Assembly (NCBI GenBank): GCA_030149205.1
Contig: JASBSB010000001.1
Location: 556,712 to 620,711, forward strand
Reading direction: 5' to 3'
DNA length: 64,000 nt
DNA from: Candidatus Heimdallarchaeota archaeon
GTDB taxonomy: Archaea > Asgardarchaeota > Heimdallarchaeia > Heimdallarchaeales > Kariarchaeaceae
Positions 35,559 to 45,580 of the stretch are shown here, one piece after another; positions within the stretch are counted from its first letter, which is position 1, and each line of letters opens with the position of its first letter. Under the pieces are notes generated by a model that searched no databases, was not told where the DNA came from, and saw nothing but the letters and a program-made list of their open reading frames with translations. Both the position numbers and the translations under genes were made by a program.

Positions 35559-36359
35559 ATGTTCGATGAGATTAATAATTTTGAACTAACCAGATTAAAA
35601 ATAACTGTGATAAATATTTTAAGATTTCTGAATACCAGATATAAAAAGCAAAAGTTGTTACTAAACAGGATAAATGAAGGATTAGATAATAAGATCACAA
35701 GTGCTGACCTTTCCAGATACCTGTCTGGGCAGGCACTTCCTGCTGGAGAAAGACTCATATCTCTAACTAACCTCTTTATCAATCCAGGATTTAAGGAAAT
35801 TGAATTTATAAACATTCTTCAAACACATTCGAAGAGCTTAACAGTTGGAGAAAAAACATTAATGGACTTTTCATATCTCTTAAGTGACACAAGAGCACTT
35901 TCTACATTGTCAGATCTCTGCAAACTGAGAGAGCTGATAACACTAGATCAAAGATCCTTTAGCCTGATGAATGAAAATATATCAAAAATTATCACGATAG
36001 AAGTTGATGGGATTCCTTTTGCGAAATCAATTGCTCAGAGCCTTGGTAATTCTGTGGATATGACTTACATTCGCAAGACACCGACCTTTGACGTCATTTC
36101 CGAGAGTGAATGGGGCAAATTTATTGCTGAACCACAGGGGGGAAGATTACAGCTATTCTACCTTCCACGTAAATTCGTTAAGAAAGGTGAGAGGGTGCTG
36201 ATAGTTGATGATGTGGTAAGTAGTGGCTCAAGTATAAGGGGAATGAATAGGTTAATCTCCGAACTTGGAGGGATTGTTATTGGTGCATTAGTTCTTTATT
36301 CACATAACCGTTATTTGGAGATTGATAATATTCCAATCATCTCCCTCTTCCACCAGTGA
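35559..36359 (+). CDS. HTH-phosphoribosyltransferase regulator (GfcR/PyrE-like)
   Basis: 266 residues. The N-terminal 70 residues hold a helix-turn-helix-like segment (ITSADLSRYLSGQALPAGER). The C-terminal domain is a type I phosphoribosyltransferase with the PRPP loop VLIVDDVVSSGSSIRGM and a following GGIVIGALVLYS strand. Archaeal proteins of this layout act as transcription factors (GfcR group) or as PRTases. The intact PRPP motif leaves either open. It starts 5 bases after S7, so it is co-transcribed with a ribosomal protein. Confidence 0.78.
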   Translation: MFDEINNFELTRLKITVINILRFLNTRYKKQKLLLNRINEGLDNKITSADLSRYLSGQALPAGERLISLTNLFINPGFKEIEFINILQTHSKSLTVGEKTLMDFSYLLSDTRALSTLSDLCKLRELITLDQRSFSLMNENISKIITIEVDGIPFAKSIAQSLGNSVDMTYIRKTPTFDVISESEWGKFIAEPQGGRLQLFYLPRKFVKKGERVLIVDDVVSSGSSIRGMNRLISELGGIVIGALVLYSHNRYLEIDNIPIISLFHQ

Positions 36360-36440
36360 TTATCCTCAGATTTGTTAACTCATCATGTATCTCTCCTAAT
36401 TTTACTTTCTCCTGTGTAAAGTCAAGTTATGTTTCCTAAT

Positions 36441-36450
36441 TCTTATAAAC
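36441..36450 (+). promoter_or_regulatory. Probable TATA box for the EF-1A gene
   Basis: TCTTATAAAC lies 30-39 bases upstream of the ATG at 36480 and matches the archaeal TATA consensus (TTTATAAA-like). A start site about 25 bases downstream would give a very short leader. Confidence 0.5.
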
Positions 36451-36479
36451 GAACTCATGCTAATTAGGTCAGATATACC

Positions 36480-37769
36480 ATGAGTTCAAAAAAACCTCAC
36501 TTGAATCTGGTTATCATAGGACATGTTGATCATGGTAAAAGTACTATGACCGGCCATTTGCTCTATCTTGCTGGTGCCATCGATCAACGTACTATGGATA
36601 AGTACGAACAGGAATCAGAAAAAATTGGTCGTGGGACATGGAAGTTTGCATGGGCCTTAGACAAACTTAAGGAAGAAAGAGAAAGAGGGGTAACAATCGA
36701 CATTGCCTTCTTCAAATTCGAGACTCAAAAGCAGGTTTACACAATCATTGATGCACCAGGACACAGAGATTTCGTTAAGAACATGATCACAGGAACCTCT
36801 CAAGCAGATGCTGCAGTTCTCGTGGTTTCTGCTGAAAAAGGTGGTTTCGAAGCCGGTATTTCTGGTCAGGGACAAACAAGAGAACACGCATTGCTTGCAA
36901 AAACTCTGGGTGTTGAACAACTTGTCGTTGCAGTAAACAAAATGGACACTGTAGACTGGGCAGAAGACAGATACAATGAAATCAAAGAGGAGATTGGTAA
37001 TTTCTTAAAAGGGATCGGATACAAGTTAGACAAGGTCCACTTTGTGCCAGTAAGTGGTATCACAGGTGACAACCTTAAGGATAAGTCTGACAAAACCCCA
37101 TATTATAAGGGACCAACTCTATTAACGGCTTTAGATGAATTCTCTCCCCCACCAAAACCAACAGACAAACCACTCAGACTACCAATCCAAGATGTTTATA
37201 CTATTACAGGGATTGGAACTGTTCCATCAGGAAGAGTAGAAACTGGTGTTTTGAAACCTGGTGAGAAAATAATTGTTGCACCTTCTGGAAAGAAAGGAAT
37301 TGTAAACACAATTGAAATGCACCATGAACAAATCCCAGTAGCTGAACCTGGTGACAACATTGGTTTTTCAGTTAAAGGTATCGGAAAAGCAGATATTAGA
37401 AGAGGAAACGTAGTTGGTCATGAATCTAACCCACCTACAGTTGCAGAGGAATTCGAAGCACAGGTAGTAGTTATGAGACACCCATCAGTAATCTCTCCAG
37501 GATACACCCCGGTTTTACACTTGGGTACCGCCCAAACAGCCTGTACTTTTATGGAACTCAAAACTAAGATGGTTAAAGGTCAAAAAGTTGATAATCCCGA
37601 TCACTTGAAGAATGGGGATGCTTCAATAGTTGCGATGGTTCCAGTGAAACCATTCGTTGTAGAACCTTTCAAAGATTTCCCTCAATTGGGAAGATTTGCA
37701 GTCAGAGACATGGGTCAAACCGTTGCAGTTGGCGTTGTGCAAAAAGTTACCAAGAAGAAAGCCTACTAA
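36480..37769 (+). CDS. tuf: Translation elongation factor 1A (aEF1A)
   Basis: 429 residues. G1 [16 protein letters not shown], switch I region [14 protein letters not shown]3 [12 protein letters not shown] and G4 VNKMD are complete. Domains 2 and 3 follow ([55 protein letters not shown]). It delivers aminoacyl-tRNA to the ribosome. The sequence is of archaeal/eukaryotic type, with the extended Lys-rich insertion after switch I. Confidence 0.95.
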   Translation: MSSKKPHLNLVIIGHVDHGKSTMTGHLLYLAGAIDQRTMDKYEQESEKIGRGTWKFAWALDKLKEERERGVTIDIAFFKFETQKQVYTIIDAPGHRDFVKNMITGTSQADAAVLVVSAEKGGFEAGISGQGQTREHALLAKTLGVEQLVVAVNKMDTVDWAEDRYNEIKEEIGNFLKGIGYKLDKVHFVPVSGITGDNLKDKSDKTPYYKGPTLLTALDEFSPPPKPTDKPLRLPIQDVYTITGIGTVPSGRVETGVLKPGEKIIVAPSGKKGIVNTIEMHHEQIPVAEPGDNIGFSVKGIGKADIRRGNVVGHESNPPTVAEEFEAQVVVMRHPSVISPGYTPVLHLGTAQTACTFMELKTKMVKGQKVDNPDHLKNGDASIVAMVPVKPFVVEPFKDFPQLGRFAVRDMGQTVAVGVVQKVTKKKAY

Positions 37770-38084
37770 AGTTTTTCTATACAAGATATTCAAACTGAAA
37801 TTTCTACAAATAAATAACGTATTGGTATTACCAAAATTTTTCATTTCTTACAAGCTAATTTGTATTCAATTCAAGATAGTGGATTCATCAGCTTCTTATC
37901 TCTAAATAACAATGATAATCTGAAATTTATAGACTATCTAATCATTACTTCAATTAAAAATAAAATTAATAATCATAAAATTTTGGTCATAATTTTACTT
38001 TAAAAAATAGAAGATTCTTTCAAATTTTTTAGATTGCCTCTTGATCATCAATCTACAAATCTTTTCACATCATAAGATACAATT
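37770..38084. other. AT-rich intergenic region between convergent genes
   Basis: No gene or RNA recognised. A short T run follows the EF-1A stop (about 37772-37777) and could help termination. The rest is A/T-rich with no clear structure. Confidence 0.4.
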
Positions 38085-40793
38085 TTATAACTTATCAATG
38101 TAGTTTATTAAGAAATTTTGATAATGTGAGGGACCTGGTTGTATAGAGTACCAATAGGAATTGTGTTCAAAATTTGGATACCCACTTCCGTAGTAATGAG
38201 TCGCTTTTCCGAATGTAACCTCATTTGAAATTGACAAGGGAAATATCAGATTTGAATCAAAACGGAGAGGGTTGACAATCCATTCATACCTAGAACTACT
38301 GTAAAATTTGTGTGTTGTAGTGAATGAAGGAGCTAAATAATTAAATTCACCATTATTGCTACTACACTCTGCCTTTATAAGAGCAAAATTATTCACGTGA
38401 TCAAAACATCCATTTGGAGTGAAGAAAGTTCTCTCCCCTGGATACCCATATTTTTCAGCTAATTTAATTGCCCAATCGTAAGCGTTTTGATTGCTATTGT
38501 CAAGAGAAATTTCTGCCATATCCTTCGAATTTTCAACCCTAAGATTAGTTGGAAGTTTATCATGTCCAAAATTATAATATTGTGCTTTTTTATTGAATAA
38601 TGAATAAATAGACCCTAGTGTTAGGTTTCGTACGAACCCTGCTGCATAAGAACGTATTTTTTCTGATGAAGGTACTCTAGTATAGTTAATCGGTTCAAGA
38701 GATACTTTTGTATTTAGTTTTGCAACCCCTCCTCCATCATTGAAATATGGTTTGCTACCCTTATTTAAGCCAAAATCATTAAGATTGTTTTTGATAAATG
38801 CTTGTGCATAATTTACTGAAGATAATGTAAATTCTACCTGCCATCCTGATAAGTAACTTATACCTTCTATTGTAATTTGGGAAACCTGATTGCCGAGAGC
38901 TTTATCAGAATATGATTTCATTGTTCCCAATTTAAGACTAAAAAGATCCATTACTCCAGAAACAGCTTTCCCACTTGAGTCTGAAATACTAGCTTTCAAT
39001 TTAATACTCTTGAGATTTGTTGGTAGTTGTAGTCTTGCAGATACTGAGTAAAAAGGAAGGGTATAGGATGAGATATTTGAATCATTCAACTGAGTAATGA
39101 GTTGTCCTTGAGAGAAATAAACTTCTCCACTTTTTGTGGTTGCTTCAATTACTGCAGAAAGCACTTGTGTAGAACTTTTAGGATTCCAAAAATACGAAAA
39201 GACAACAGGTTGCGCATCTAAAAAATTAGTAATTAAGTTATTTCTAATAAATGATCTATTATCTATAGTGTATTGAATTTCAAATGTCCCTGATTGTAGG
39301 GAGGAAAAATTCGCTCCTGCCTCATAAATGAAATTTTTTCTGTCCTGTGAGAATGAAAATGGCAAGTTATAATTGAAAAATTTGTAATCTATTTCTTGTA
39401 CAAAAGATCCCCCAATAGGTAACTGGCTATAGAGGGTACGATCGATTAAGCTATTTTTGTAATTTATTATCGGACTTAAATTGGGAACAGGATCTGAATA
39501 CTCACGATAATTATCCCAAGAACCAAATGATGAATTTGTTGAAAATCCTTTTTGCGAGGTCACAAGAAGATGAATATTCCCAAATCTCCAGTCTTTTGTA
39601 TTGTATTGTTTACTAATTATTTTTCCTTGAAAAGAGATGGTAAACTTAGATTCTCCATTATTTAAGATTTTAACAGAGATATACCCACTTCCTCCAGACT
39701 GGTTTGCAAAAGACCCAGTAAATTTTTGCGTGGAACTATAATCGTTTGCTAAAATGAAGGGTTTCGCATTATAAGTTGTCCATTCGTCTTGAATCCCTAC
39801 CATCCAAATAATTTCACTGTTTGCATCTAAACCTATCAAATACTGAGAACCCATACCTGATTTAAAATCATAGCTATAATCTACACCAATTGAGTTTCCT
39901 TCTACAACAGGTATTGAAATTTTCTTTTCTAGATAAACACTACCTCCACTAGGATTGAGATAGGAATGTAAAAATTTATCCTCCGAACTGTAATTGAACG
40001 ATTGGTCTGTCCTCTTTATAATTTGATAATCCATTTGATTTTTTATGTTCATCCATTTTGGGTTTATTTTAGAAGATTGAAATTCGTCATAAAATGATGT
40101 TGAAACCCCATTAAATCTAGGATTTGAATATACATAGAAATCGTTCGTAACCTGATTCTTATTAATGGAGGATGAGATCGCACCCAATTGAACAGTGGGA
40201 TTTCTAAGTTCTGCTGGAAGAGTGACAACATCAATAATCTGCCATGATTTTTCAGTTGATAATTTATATTGAAGAGTTATCGTGGAACTCGTTGTACTAC
40301 TGATTTCAACTTGTATCGCTAAGGTATACCATTTTCCTGTACTGAAAGCCCCTTGAATTTGACCAACTATATTGTTCACACCCCACTGACCTTTTGTGAA
40401 GGTCTTAGCTTGTATATATGCATAATTTGAGCTCCAATTAAGTCTTAATTCAGGTCCTGAACCATGAGAATTCAGTGCTTTTCCGTAGAAATCTACTTCA
40501 AATTGATATTGATTATAAGAAGCAGTGTTCCATGTTCTTAATACATGGGCCATAGAATTTGAAGGTTTATCAAATATAAGGGAATGAGGTACACCTAAAA
40601 ATAAATTTGAAATAACCGAGCTTCTAGAGTCTTTAACGACCTTCCATTCTCTTGCTTCCCAATTGATAGGTTCATTTATATTTTTAGAAAAAGGATGAGA
40701 TACTCGGAGATATATTAACGTGGGAAAAATAGACCCAAATAGTATAACTAAAAGTATAAAAGCAAATTTTTTATTTTTATCTTTCAGATTCAT
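38085..40793 (-). CDS. Large exported protein with lectin-like N-terminal region
   Basis: 902 residues. An N-terminal hydrophobic helix after a Lys-rich start (FAFILLVILFGSIFPTLIYL) acts as signal or anchor. Residues 45-420 hold two beta-rich segments with concanavalin/laminin-G-like features (YQFEVDFYGKAL, GKWYTLAIQVE; later FTISFQGKIISKQYNTKDW). The last 200 residues are unlike the rest (YPGERTFFTPNGCFDHVNNF, THYYGSGYPNFEHNSYWYSI) and look like a separate, possibly enzymatic domain with His, Asp and two Cys. I recognise no family and see no C-terminal anchor. Polysaccharide binding or processing at the surface is a reasonable guess only. Confidence 0.65.
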   Translation of the reverse strand: MNLKDKNKKFAFILLVILFGSIFPTLIYLRVSHPFSKNINEPINWEAREWKVVKDSRSSVISNLFLGVPHSLIFDKPSNSMAHVLRTWNTASYNQYQFEVDFYGKALNSHGSGPELRLNWSSNYAYIQAKTFTKGQWGVNNIVGQIQGAFSTGKWYTLAIQVEISSTTSSTITLQYKLSTEKSWQIIDVVTLPAELRNPTVQLGAISSSINKNQVTNDFYVYSNPRFNGVSTSFYDEFQSSKINPKWMNIKNQMDYQIIKRTDQSFNYSSEDKFLHSYLNPSGGSVYLEKKISIPVVEGNSIGVDYSYDFKSGMGSQYLIGLDANSEIIWMVGIQDEWTTYNAKPFILANDYSSTQKFTGSFANQSGGSGYISVKILNNGESKFTISFQGKIISKQYNTKDWRFGNIHLLVTSQKGFSTNSSFGSWDNYREYSDPVPNLSPIINYKNSLIDRTLYSQLPIGGSFVQEIDYKFFNYNLPFSFSQDRKNFIYEAGANFSSLQSGTFEIQYTIDNRSFIRNNLITNFLDAQPVVFSYFWNPKSSTQVLSAVIEATTKSGEVYFSQGQLITQLNDSNISSYTLPFYSVSARLQLPTNLKSIKLKASISDSSGKAVSGVMDLFSLKLGTMKSYSDKALGNQVSQITIEGISYLSGWQVEFTLSSVNYAQAFIKNNLNDFGLNKGSKPYFNDGGGVAKLNTKVSLEPINYTRVPSSEKIRSYAAGFVRNLTLGSIYSLFNKKAQYYNFGHDKLPTNLRVENSKDMAEISLDNSNQNAYDWAIKLAEKYGYPGERTFFTPNGCFDHVNNFALIKAECSSNNGEFNYLAPSFTTTHKFYSSSRYEWIVNPLRFDSNLIFPLSISNEVTFGKATHYYGSGYPNFEHNSYWYSIQPGPSHYQNFLINYIDKL

Positions 40794-41221
40794 TCCATCT
40801 GTATTTTACAATACAACACTTATAAATATTTTTCATTGAGATTTAAATTTTGCTGTTTTCAGAAGCGAAAATGAAGGTTTTACATACATTTGTAACATAA
40901 GAATTAAATTTGCATTTTTTGAATTTAAGATTTTATCTATTATAAAGACCTTAGTGAAAATAATTTTTTTAATTGAATCTTAAAGAATATATTTACGATC
41001 CCTCCAAAAGTTTTCGATATAGAGGGCTTCATTTATTTGATTTTTCCACTAGACATTCCCAAAAGATTTGTATACAGTTTATCCAGATCAGGTGGTAAAG
41101 ACTTTTTTTAACAATTAAGACTGTGAACTAATTAGGCGATCTTTGTAATGTTATATAAAACTCAAAAGAATTTATACTATTTTTTATTTCAAATAGCTTG
41201 TTGAAAACTTATAATTCGCGT
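40794..41221. other. AT-rich intergenic region
   Basis: No convincing gene. A minus-strand piece near 41035-41110 reads SLPPDLDKLYTNLLGMSSGK and looks coding-like. It is only 24 codons long and has no start codon, so it may be a gene remnant. The promoter of the 902-residue protein should lie near 40800-40860. Confidence 0.4.
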
Positions 41222-41632
41222 TCACTGGAGTTTTTCGAAGACTCTAATTATTACTTCTTCTAATATAGTTCTTACTTCTTGTGCTAAGACCTTAACTTCT
41301 TCACCTGGGACTAATGTAAGAATAGATTCTGGATTCATTGCACTTATTGTAATGGAAGAGTCTTTGTTTTCATATAATACTACATTGCAAGGCAGTAATG
41401 TACCAATCTCTGGGTTAAATTCTAATGCTTGATTTGCTCTTGGGGGATTGCATGCCCCAAGTATCTTGTATGGTCTTTTGTCCAGATCAAGCTTTTTCTT
41501 GAGGGTTGCTTTCACATCAATTTCTGTAAGAATTCCAAAACCTTCCTTGGCCAATTCATCTCTTAGTAGGATCTCAATTTCTTCAAAGCTTTTTTTGGGG
41601 TTTTTAATCGTTTTAGAAATAGATATCTGCAT
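41222..41632 (-). CDS. DUF302 family protein
   Basis: 136 residues with the DUF302 order: FEEIEILLRDELAKEGFGIL, then EIDVKATLKKKL, a YKILGACNPPRANQAL segment, IGTLLPCNVVLYE and a final helix. Its structure class is known but the biochemical role is not. It lies 49 bases downstream of the aminotransferase stop on the same strand. Confidence 0.8.
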   Translation of the reverse strand: MQISISKTIKNPKKSFEEIEILLRDELAKEGFGILTEIDVKATLKKKLDLDKRPYKILGACNPPRANQALEFNPEIGTLLPCNVVLYENKDSSITISAMNPESILTLVPGEEVKVLAQEVRTILEEVIIRVFEKLQ

Positions 41633-41681
41633 AAGCTCTATGTTGAAACTTTTTATTTAATTATTTGTTTATGGTAATCAC

Positions 41682-42986
41682 TCAATTAACAATATTTTGA
41701 ACAGCTTCTTTGATCTTCTGTATCCCTCCGAATACGTCTGGAAATTTCAATTGAACAAATTTGGAATCAAAATTCTCTGAACCCGAGATTTCTCTTATTG
41801 CTTTAGCTCCATCAAAATTAACATAGGCAAGACGGGCTGTGAGAGAAGAATCTGACATGCCAAAGGCTGAACCTGGGAGTAAAGCCACTTGATAGTTTTC
41901 AAGTAGATATTCCATCAATGATTTACCCGTAATAATTCCCATAGTTTCTAGGGGTTTTCTGAATTTTTCGAAATCAAGAAATAAGTAAAATGCACCTTTA
42001 CCAGTTAGCACTCTAACTCCAGCAAAGTTGAGTTCATTTGAAACCCAAGTTGCTAGACCACCAAGTATTCTGTTGTACTTTGAAATTTCTTGATTCATAG
42101 TGTCAGTTTTGGCAAATGCTTGAACAGCAGCATATTGAATAGGGGATGAGACACAAGAAAAGGTCTCTGAGTTGATTTTGATAACTGCTGATTCTAATTC
42201 TTGCAACGAGTCAGGGATCCTCACGAAACCTAATCTCCAACCTCCTGCCCCCGCCCATTTTGAAAGACCTCCAGTAATAATTGTCCTATTAGCTGCAAAG
42301 GTGCTTATCGAAACAAAATTACCGTCAAATGTTAATCGGTCATAAATTTCGTCAGATAAGATGATTACATCATATTCTTCGCACACCTCGGCAATCTGTC
42401 TCAAATTTTCAGGATCTGCAATTATACCGGTCGGGTTATTAGGATAGTTAAGGAGTAGTAGTTTAGTTTTATTGGGATCTGAGGTCGACAGGTAAGATTT
42501 TAGATCTGTAGGTTTAATAAGCCATTTTGATTCGAAAGTCGTTTCAATAAATTGTGTCTCTCTCCCTATAAGTCTAGCTTGAGGAAAATATGAAACCCAA
42601 GAGGGAGATGGTAAAATAAGTTCTGCTTCTAAAGCATCCTGAATTGAAAATATTAACTCCTTCGACCCTGGTCCAATAAGAATCTGAGTGGGACTTGTAG
42701 GAAGTTTATTGAAATTGGTATAATACTCTGCAATTGCCTTCCTTAGTTCTAGAAGTCCTTCTACCGGAAGATATTGTTTCTCCGCAGCAAATGTTTTAAG
42801 TTCTTCTACCAAGAAATCAGGGATTGGAAATGGTGATTGACCAAATCCAAACCTAAACACCTTATGACCAGCCTGTTCAAGTTCCTTTGATTTCTGATTT
42901 ATTGCCAAAGTTGGAGAAACGGTCAAACCAGAAAGGTTTCGGTTTAATTGAGGGCCCTTTTTCTTTGTAATTATTGCTTCTTCCAT
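41682..42986 (-). CDS. Class I/II pyridoxal-phosphate aminotransferase
   Basis: About 434 residues from the ATG at 42986; a GTG 13 codons earlier is possible but adds no family sequence. Motifs: FGFGQSPFPIPDFLV, YLPVEGLLELRKAI, LLLNYPNNPTGI, VIILSDEIYDRLTF and ITGGLSKWAGAGGWRLGF, where the Ser-Lys pair gives the Schiff-base Lys. The C-terminal small domain has GAFYLFLDF and LLPGSAFG. The fold I aminotransferase has a broad amino-acid or keto-acid substrate. Next to the liv importer, a branched-chain or aromatic amino-acid transaminase is plausible. Confidence 0.85.
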   Translation of the reverse strand: MEEAIITKKKGPQLNRNLSGLTVSPTLAINQKSKELEQAGHKVFRFGFGQSPFPIPDFLVEELKTFAAEKQYLPVEGLLELRKAIAEYYTNFNKLPTSPTQILIGPGSKELIFSIQDALEAELILPSPSWVSYFPQARLIGRETQFIETTFESKWLIKPTDLKSYLSTSDPNKTKLLLLNYPNNPTGIIADPENLRQIAEVCEEYDVIILSDEIYDRLTFDGNFVSISTFAANRTIITGGLSKWAGAGGWRLGFVRIPDSLQELESAVIKINSETFSCVSSPIQYAAVQAFAKTDTMNQEISKYNRILGGLATWVSNELNFAGVRVLTGKGAFYLFLDFEKFRKPLETMGIITGKSLMEYLLENYQVALLPGSAFGMSDSSLTARLAYVNFDGAKAIREISGSENFDSKFVQLKFPDVFGGIQKIKEAVQNIVN

Positions 42987-43051
42987 ACCAATATGTATGA
43001 TGGACTCTTTATTAAAGTATTTCACTAGGAAATTAATTACTTTTTAATTTA

Positions 43052-43876
43052 TTAAGCCTCATCTGGACTTTCTCCCAAATATGCATCAAGCACTTTTCGG
43101 TTCTTTTGAATGGTAGCAGAGTCCCCTTCTGCAATGACCTGACCCTCGGCTAATACGAATATTTGGTCAGAAAAGCTCATAACCACGTCCATGTTGTGTT
43201 CAATGAGAAGAATATCAATACCCTGACTCTCCTTTAGCTCAATAATTTTGTCAAAGACTTTATTTGCCAATGTTGGATTTACACCCGCAACGGGTTCATC
43301 TAAAAGAAGTAAGGACGGAGAGGTCATCAATAATCGACCTATAGCAAGAAGTTTCTGCTGACCACCTGATATTTCACTTGCTAAATTATTCATAATATGT
43401 GCAATTTCAAGGAAATCTAGTATTTCAAGTGCCTTAACAATGTTTTGTGCCTCCTGTCTTTTCCAAAGAGGTGATCCTAGAAAGCCCCAAATTAGACTCT
43501 CTCCAATCTGTCTAGGGGGAGATACAAGCATGTTCTCCAAAACAGTCATATCAGGAAAATTTCTGGTGTGCTGAAAGGTTCTAACCATTCCTTTAAGAGC
43601 AATAGACTCAGGAGCCATACCCCAAATATCATAACTTTCTGAACGCTTTCCTCTAAATCGTCGGAACAGTATATTTCCACTTTTAAGTTCTGGTTTTAGA
43701 AACCCAGTAATCACATTAAAGAAGGTACTTTTTCCTGAACCGTTTGGGCCGATTAATGAGGTTAACTTCCCTTTCTGAACCACAACTGAAGCACCATTAA
43801 CAGCCTTAACCCCTGAAAAATACTTATGGATATTTTCAGCTTTAAAAACAAAATTATCTGATTCGTTTTCCATCAT
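43052..43876 (-). CDS. livG: Branched-chain amino-acid ABC transporter ATPase LivG
   Basis: 274 residues. Walker A GPNGSGKS, the long LivG-type insert after it (VRTFQHTRNFPDMTVLENML), signature SGGQQKLL, Walker B LLLLDEPVAGVNP and H-loop IEHNMD. Together with LivF it powers import. The ATG overlaps the LivM stop by 4 bases (ATGA), so translation is coupled. Confidence 0.93.
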   Translation of the reverse strand: MMENESDNFVFKAENIHKYFSGVKAVNGASVVVQKGKLTSLIGPNGSGKSTFFNVITGFLKPELKSGNILFRRFRGKRSESYDIWGMAPESIALKGMVRTFQHTRNFPDMTVLENMLVSPPRQIGESLIWGFLGSPLWKRQEAQNIVKALEILDFLEIAHIMNNLASEISGGQQKLLAIGRLLMTSPSLLLLDEPVAGVNPTLANKVFDKIIELKESQGIDILLIEHNMDVVMSFSDQIFVLAEGQVIAEGDSATIQKNRKVLDAYLGESPDEA

Positions 43877-45579
43877 TTCATTTCCTCCTCGTAATTTGAA
43901 GATTTTTCATCTGTATTCTCAGTAAATTCCAAACCCCTTAAATTTTGATGCCTAAAAGAGTTATCACCAGCAATACTCATAAAAAAGGAGAGAATTCTAA
44001 CTAAATAGCTCTTTGAACCCTCAGTGTCTAAGCTAAGCTGCTTTAATAATTTCAGGTATCTTTCATTTTGATTCTTCTGTTCTGGGAATATTCCCTCAGG
44101 AGCAAAAATCAGGAACAAAATTAAAACTACACCAACTACTATTAGCGAGAAGTTAACAAAATCAAATCTTAATCCTGCAAAAATACCACCCACATTTTGA
44201 AGATCACCCATTTTCGATGCTGCTTGAAATAATAACTGAATAAGAAAGGCACCAAATATAGCACCGATGTTATTTGCTGTTCCTCCTACTATAATCATAA
44301 TATACAAGGTAAAGGTTGTTGTGGGTGTGTATCCATCAGGAGTAATTGACCCAACCTGATAAGCCAAAAGAACACCAAAAAAACCAGCGAACATATTTGA
44401 CAAGGCTAAACCTTTAATCCTATAACCAAGTAGACTTTTTCCAACAGAAATAGCACTTGTATCATCATCTCTAAAGGCCCTCATAGTTCTCCCAAAAGGT
44501 GATTTTACAATATCCTCAATTAACTTGTATGAAATAAGTAATACACCAACTGCTAAAAGCATATTATACCAATTTGAAAGTGTGGTTGAAAGTGAGTTCA
44601 CTGGAAAGACAAACCCAAGTACATAACTAAATATAATGTACAACATAAAAACGATGATGGTTTTGAGAAAATCCCAGTGGATATCATACTTTCTGAGAAG
44701 AGCGAACTTATAATTTCTTTGGAAAAAAAGTAAAATCAATAATATTAATATTGATAGATCTATCGCTCCATTTGGTGATCCTCCAAAAGAGCCAAAGAAG
44801 TTTAAAACAATAACAATTATTCCCAAAAAAATTGTGAAGTTGATTAAACCATTTTCTACTTCTTCTTGAATCCCACCTTTGGTCACGAAAGGTTCACTAA
44901 TTGAATATGGAACAGCATAAATTTTTGAATATTTCTGATTTAGATAAATAAAATACAAGAATATTAAAATTAATGTTATAAGAATAATAGATATTGAATT
45001 ATTATTTAAAAGAATATTTTGTAAGAAGGTAGTATTTGAAGGATATAGCCTATCAATAGGAAGGGGGACTGCAAAACCTTCAAATCCACCGAGTTGATGT
45101 TGATTTCGTACTGTTTCCCGGATAATTTCACCAACAACGATGGTTACTATAGCAAAATAATCCTCTTTTAATCTTAGGGATGGCAAGGTTAGTATGATTC
45201 CAAAAACCCCGGCTGAAATACCTGCAAAGATAAATGATAGAATTTCATTCACTCCAGAATTTACGAATAGGATATAAGAGTAGGCACCCACTGCTATAAA
45301 CCCAATCTTTCCAAAATTAGGTAGTCCAAGGAAGCCTACCTCCATATTCAAAGAAAGACTCAATCCTGCAAATATTGCAATAAATGTAATGGTGAAGGTG
45401 AAATAATCCAAGTTTGTTGACCCTCCAAATACCAACGGTAGCACGAAGGATAAAAAGATCAGGCCACCCATAATTATTGCTAAGGTATAGTTTACTGTCT
45501 GAGATTTTGGGTTGTATTCTGCTTTGGCAATTATATCTTCTACTGTTTGATTTAATTTTTCGTTAATCATGTTATTCAC
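43873..45579 (-). CDS. livM: Branched-chain amino-acid ABC transporter permease LivM (enlarged)
   Basis: 568 residues against about 300-420 usually. The LivM core is clear: LSLNMEVGFLGLPNFGKIGF, DYFAIVTIVVGEIIRET, SPFGRTMRAFRDDDTSAISV (cytoplasmic coupling loop) and YIMIIVGGTANNIGAIFGAF. A segment at about residues 195-350 adds several extra membrane helices between the two halves, including NGAIDLSILILLILLFFQRN. A long polar C-terminal tail follows. The stop overlaps livG and the start follows livH by 1 base. Confidence 0.9.
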   Translation of the reverse strand: MNNMINEKLNQTVEDIIAKAEYNPKSQTVNYTLAIIMGGLIFLSFVLPLVFGGSTNLDYFTFTITFIAIFAGLSLSLNMEVGFLGLPNFGKIGFIAVGAYSYILFVNSGVNEILSFIFAGISAGVFGIILTLPSLRLKEDYFAIVTIVVGEIIRETVRNQHQLGGFEGFAVPLPIDRLYPSNTTFLQNILLNNNSISIILITLILIFLYFIYLNQKYSKIYAVPYSISEPFVTKGGIQEEVENGLINFTIFLGIIVIVLNFFGSFGGSPNGAIDLSILILLILLFFQRNYKFALLRKYDIHWDFLKTIIVFMLYIIFSYVLGFVFPVNSLSTTLSNWYNMLLAVGVLLISYKLIEDIVKSPFGRTMRAFRDDDTSAISVGKSLLGYRIKGLALSNMFAGFFGVLLAYQVGSITPDGYTPTTTFTLYIMIIVGGTANNIGAIFGAFLIQLLFQAASKMGDLQNVGGIFAGLRFDFVNFSLIVVGVVLILFLIFAPEGIFPEQKNQNERYLKLLKQLSLDTEGSKSYLVRILSFFMSIAGDNSFRHQNLRGLEFTENTDEKSSNYEEEMK

Positions 45580-45580
45580 C

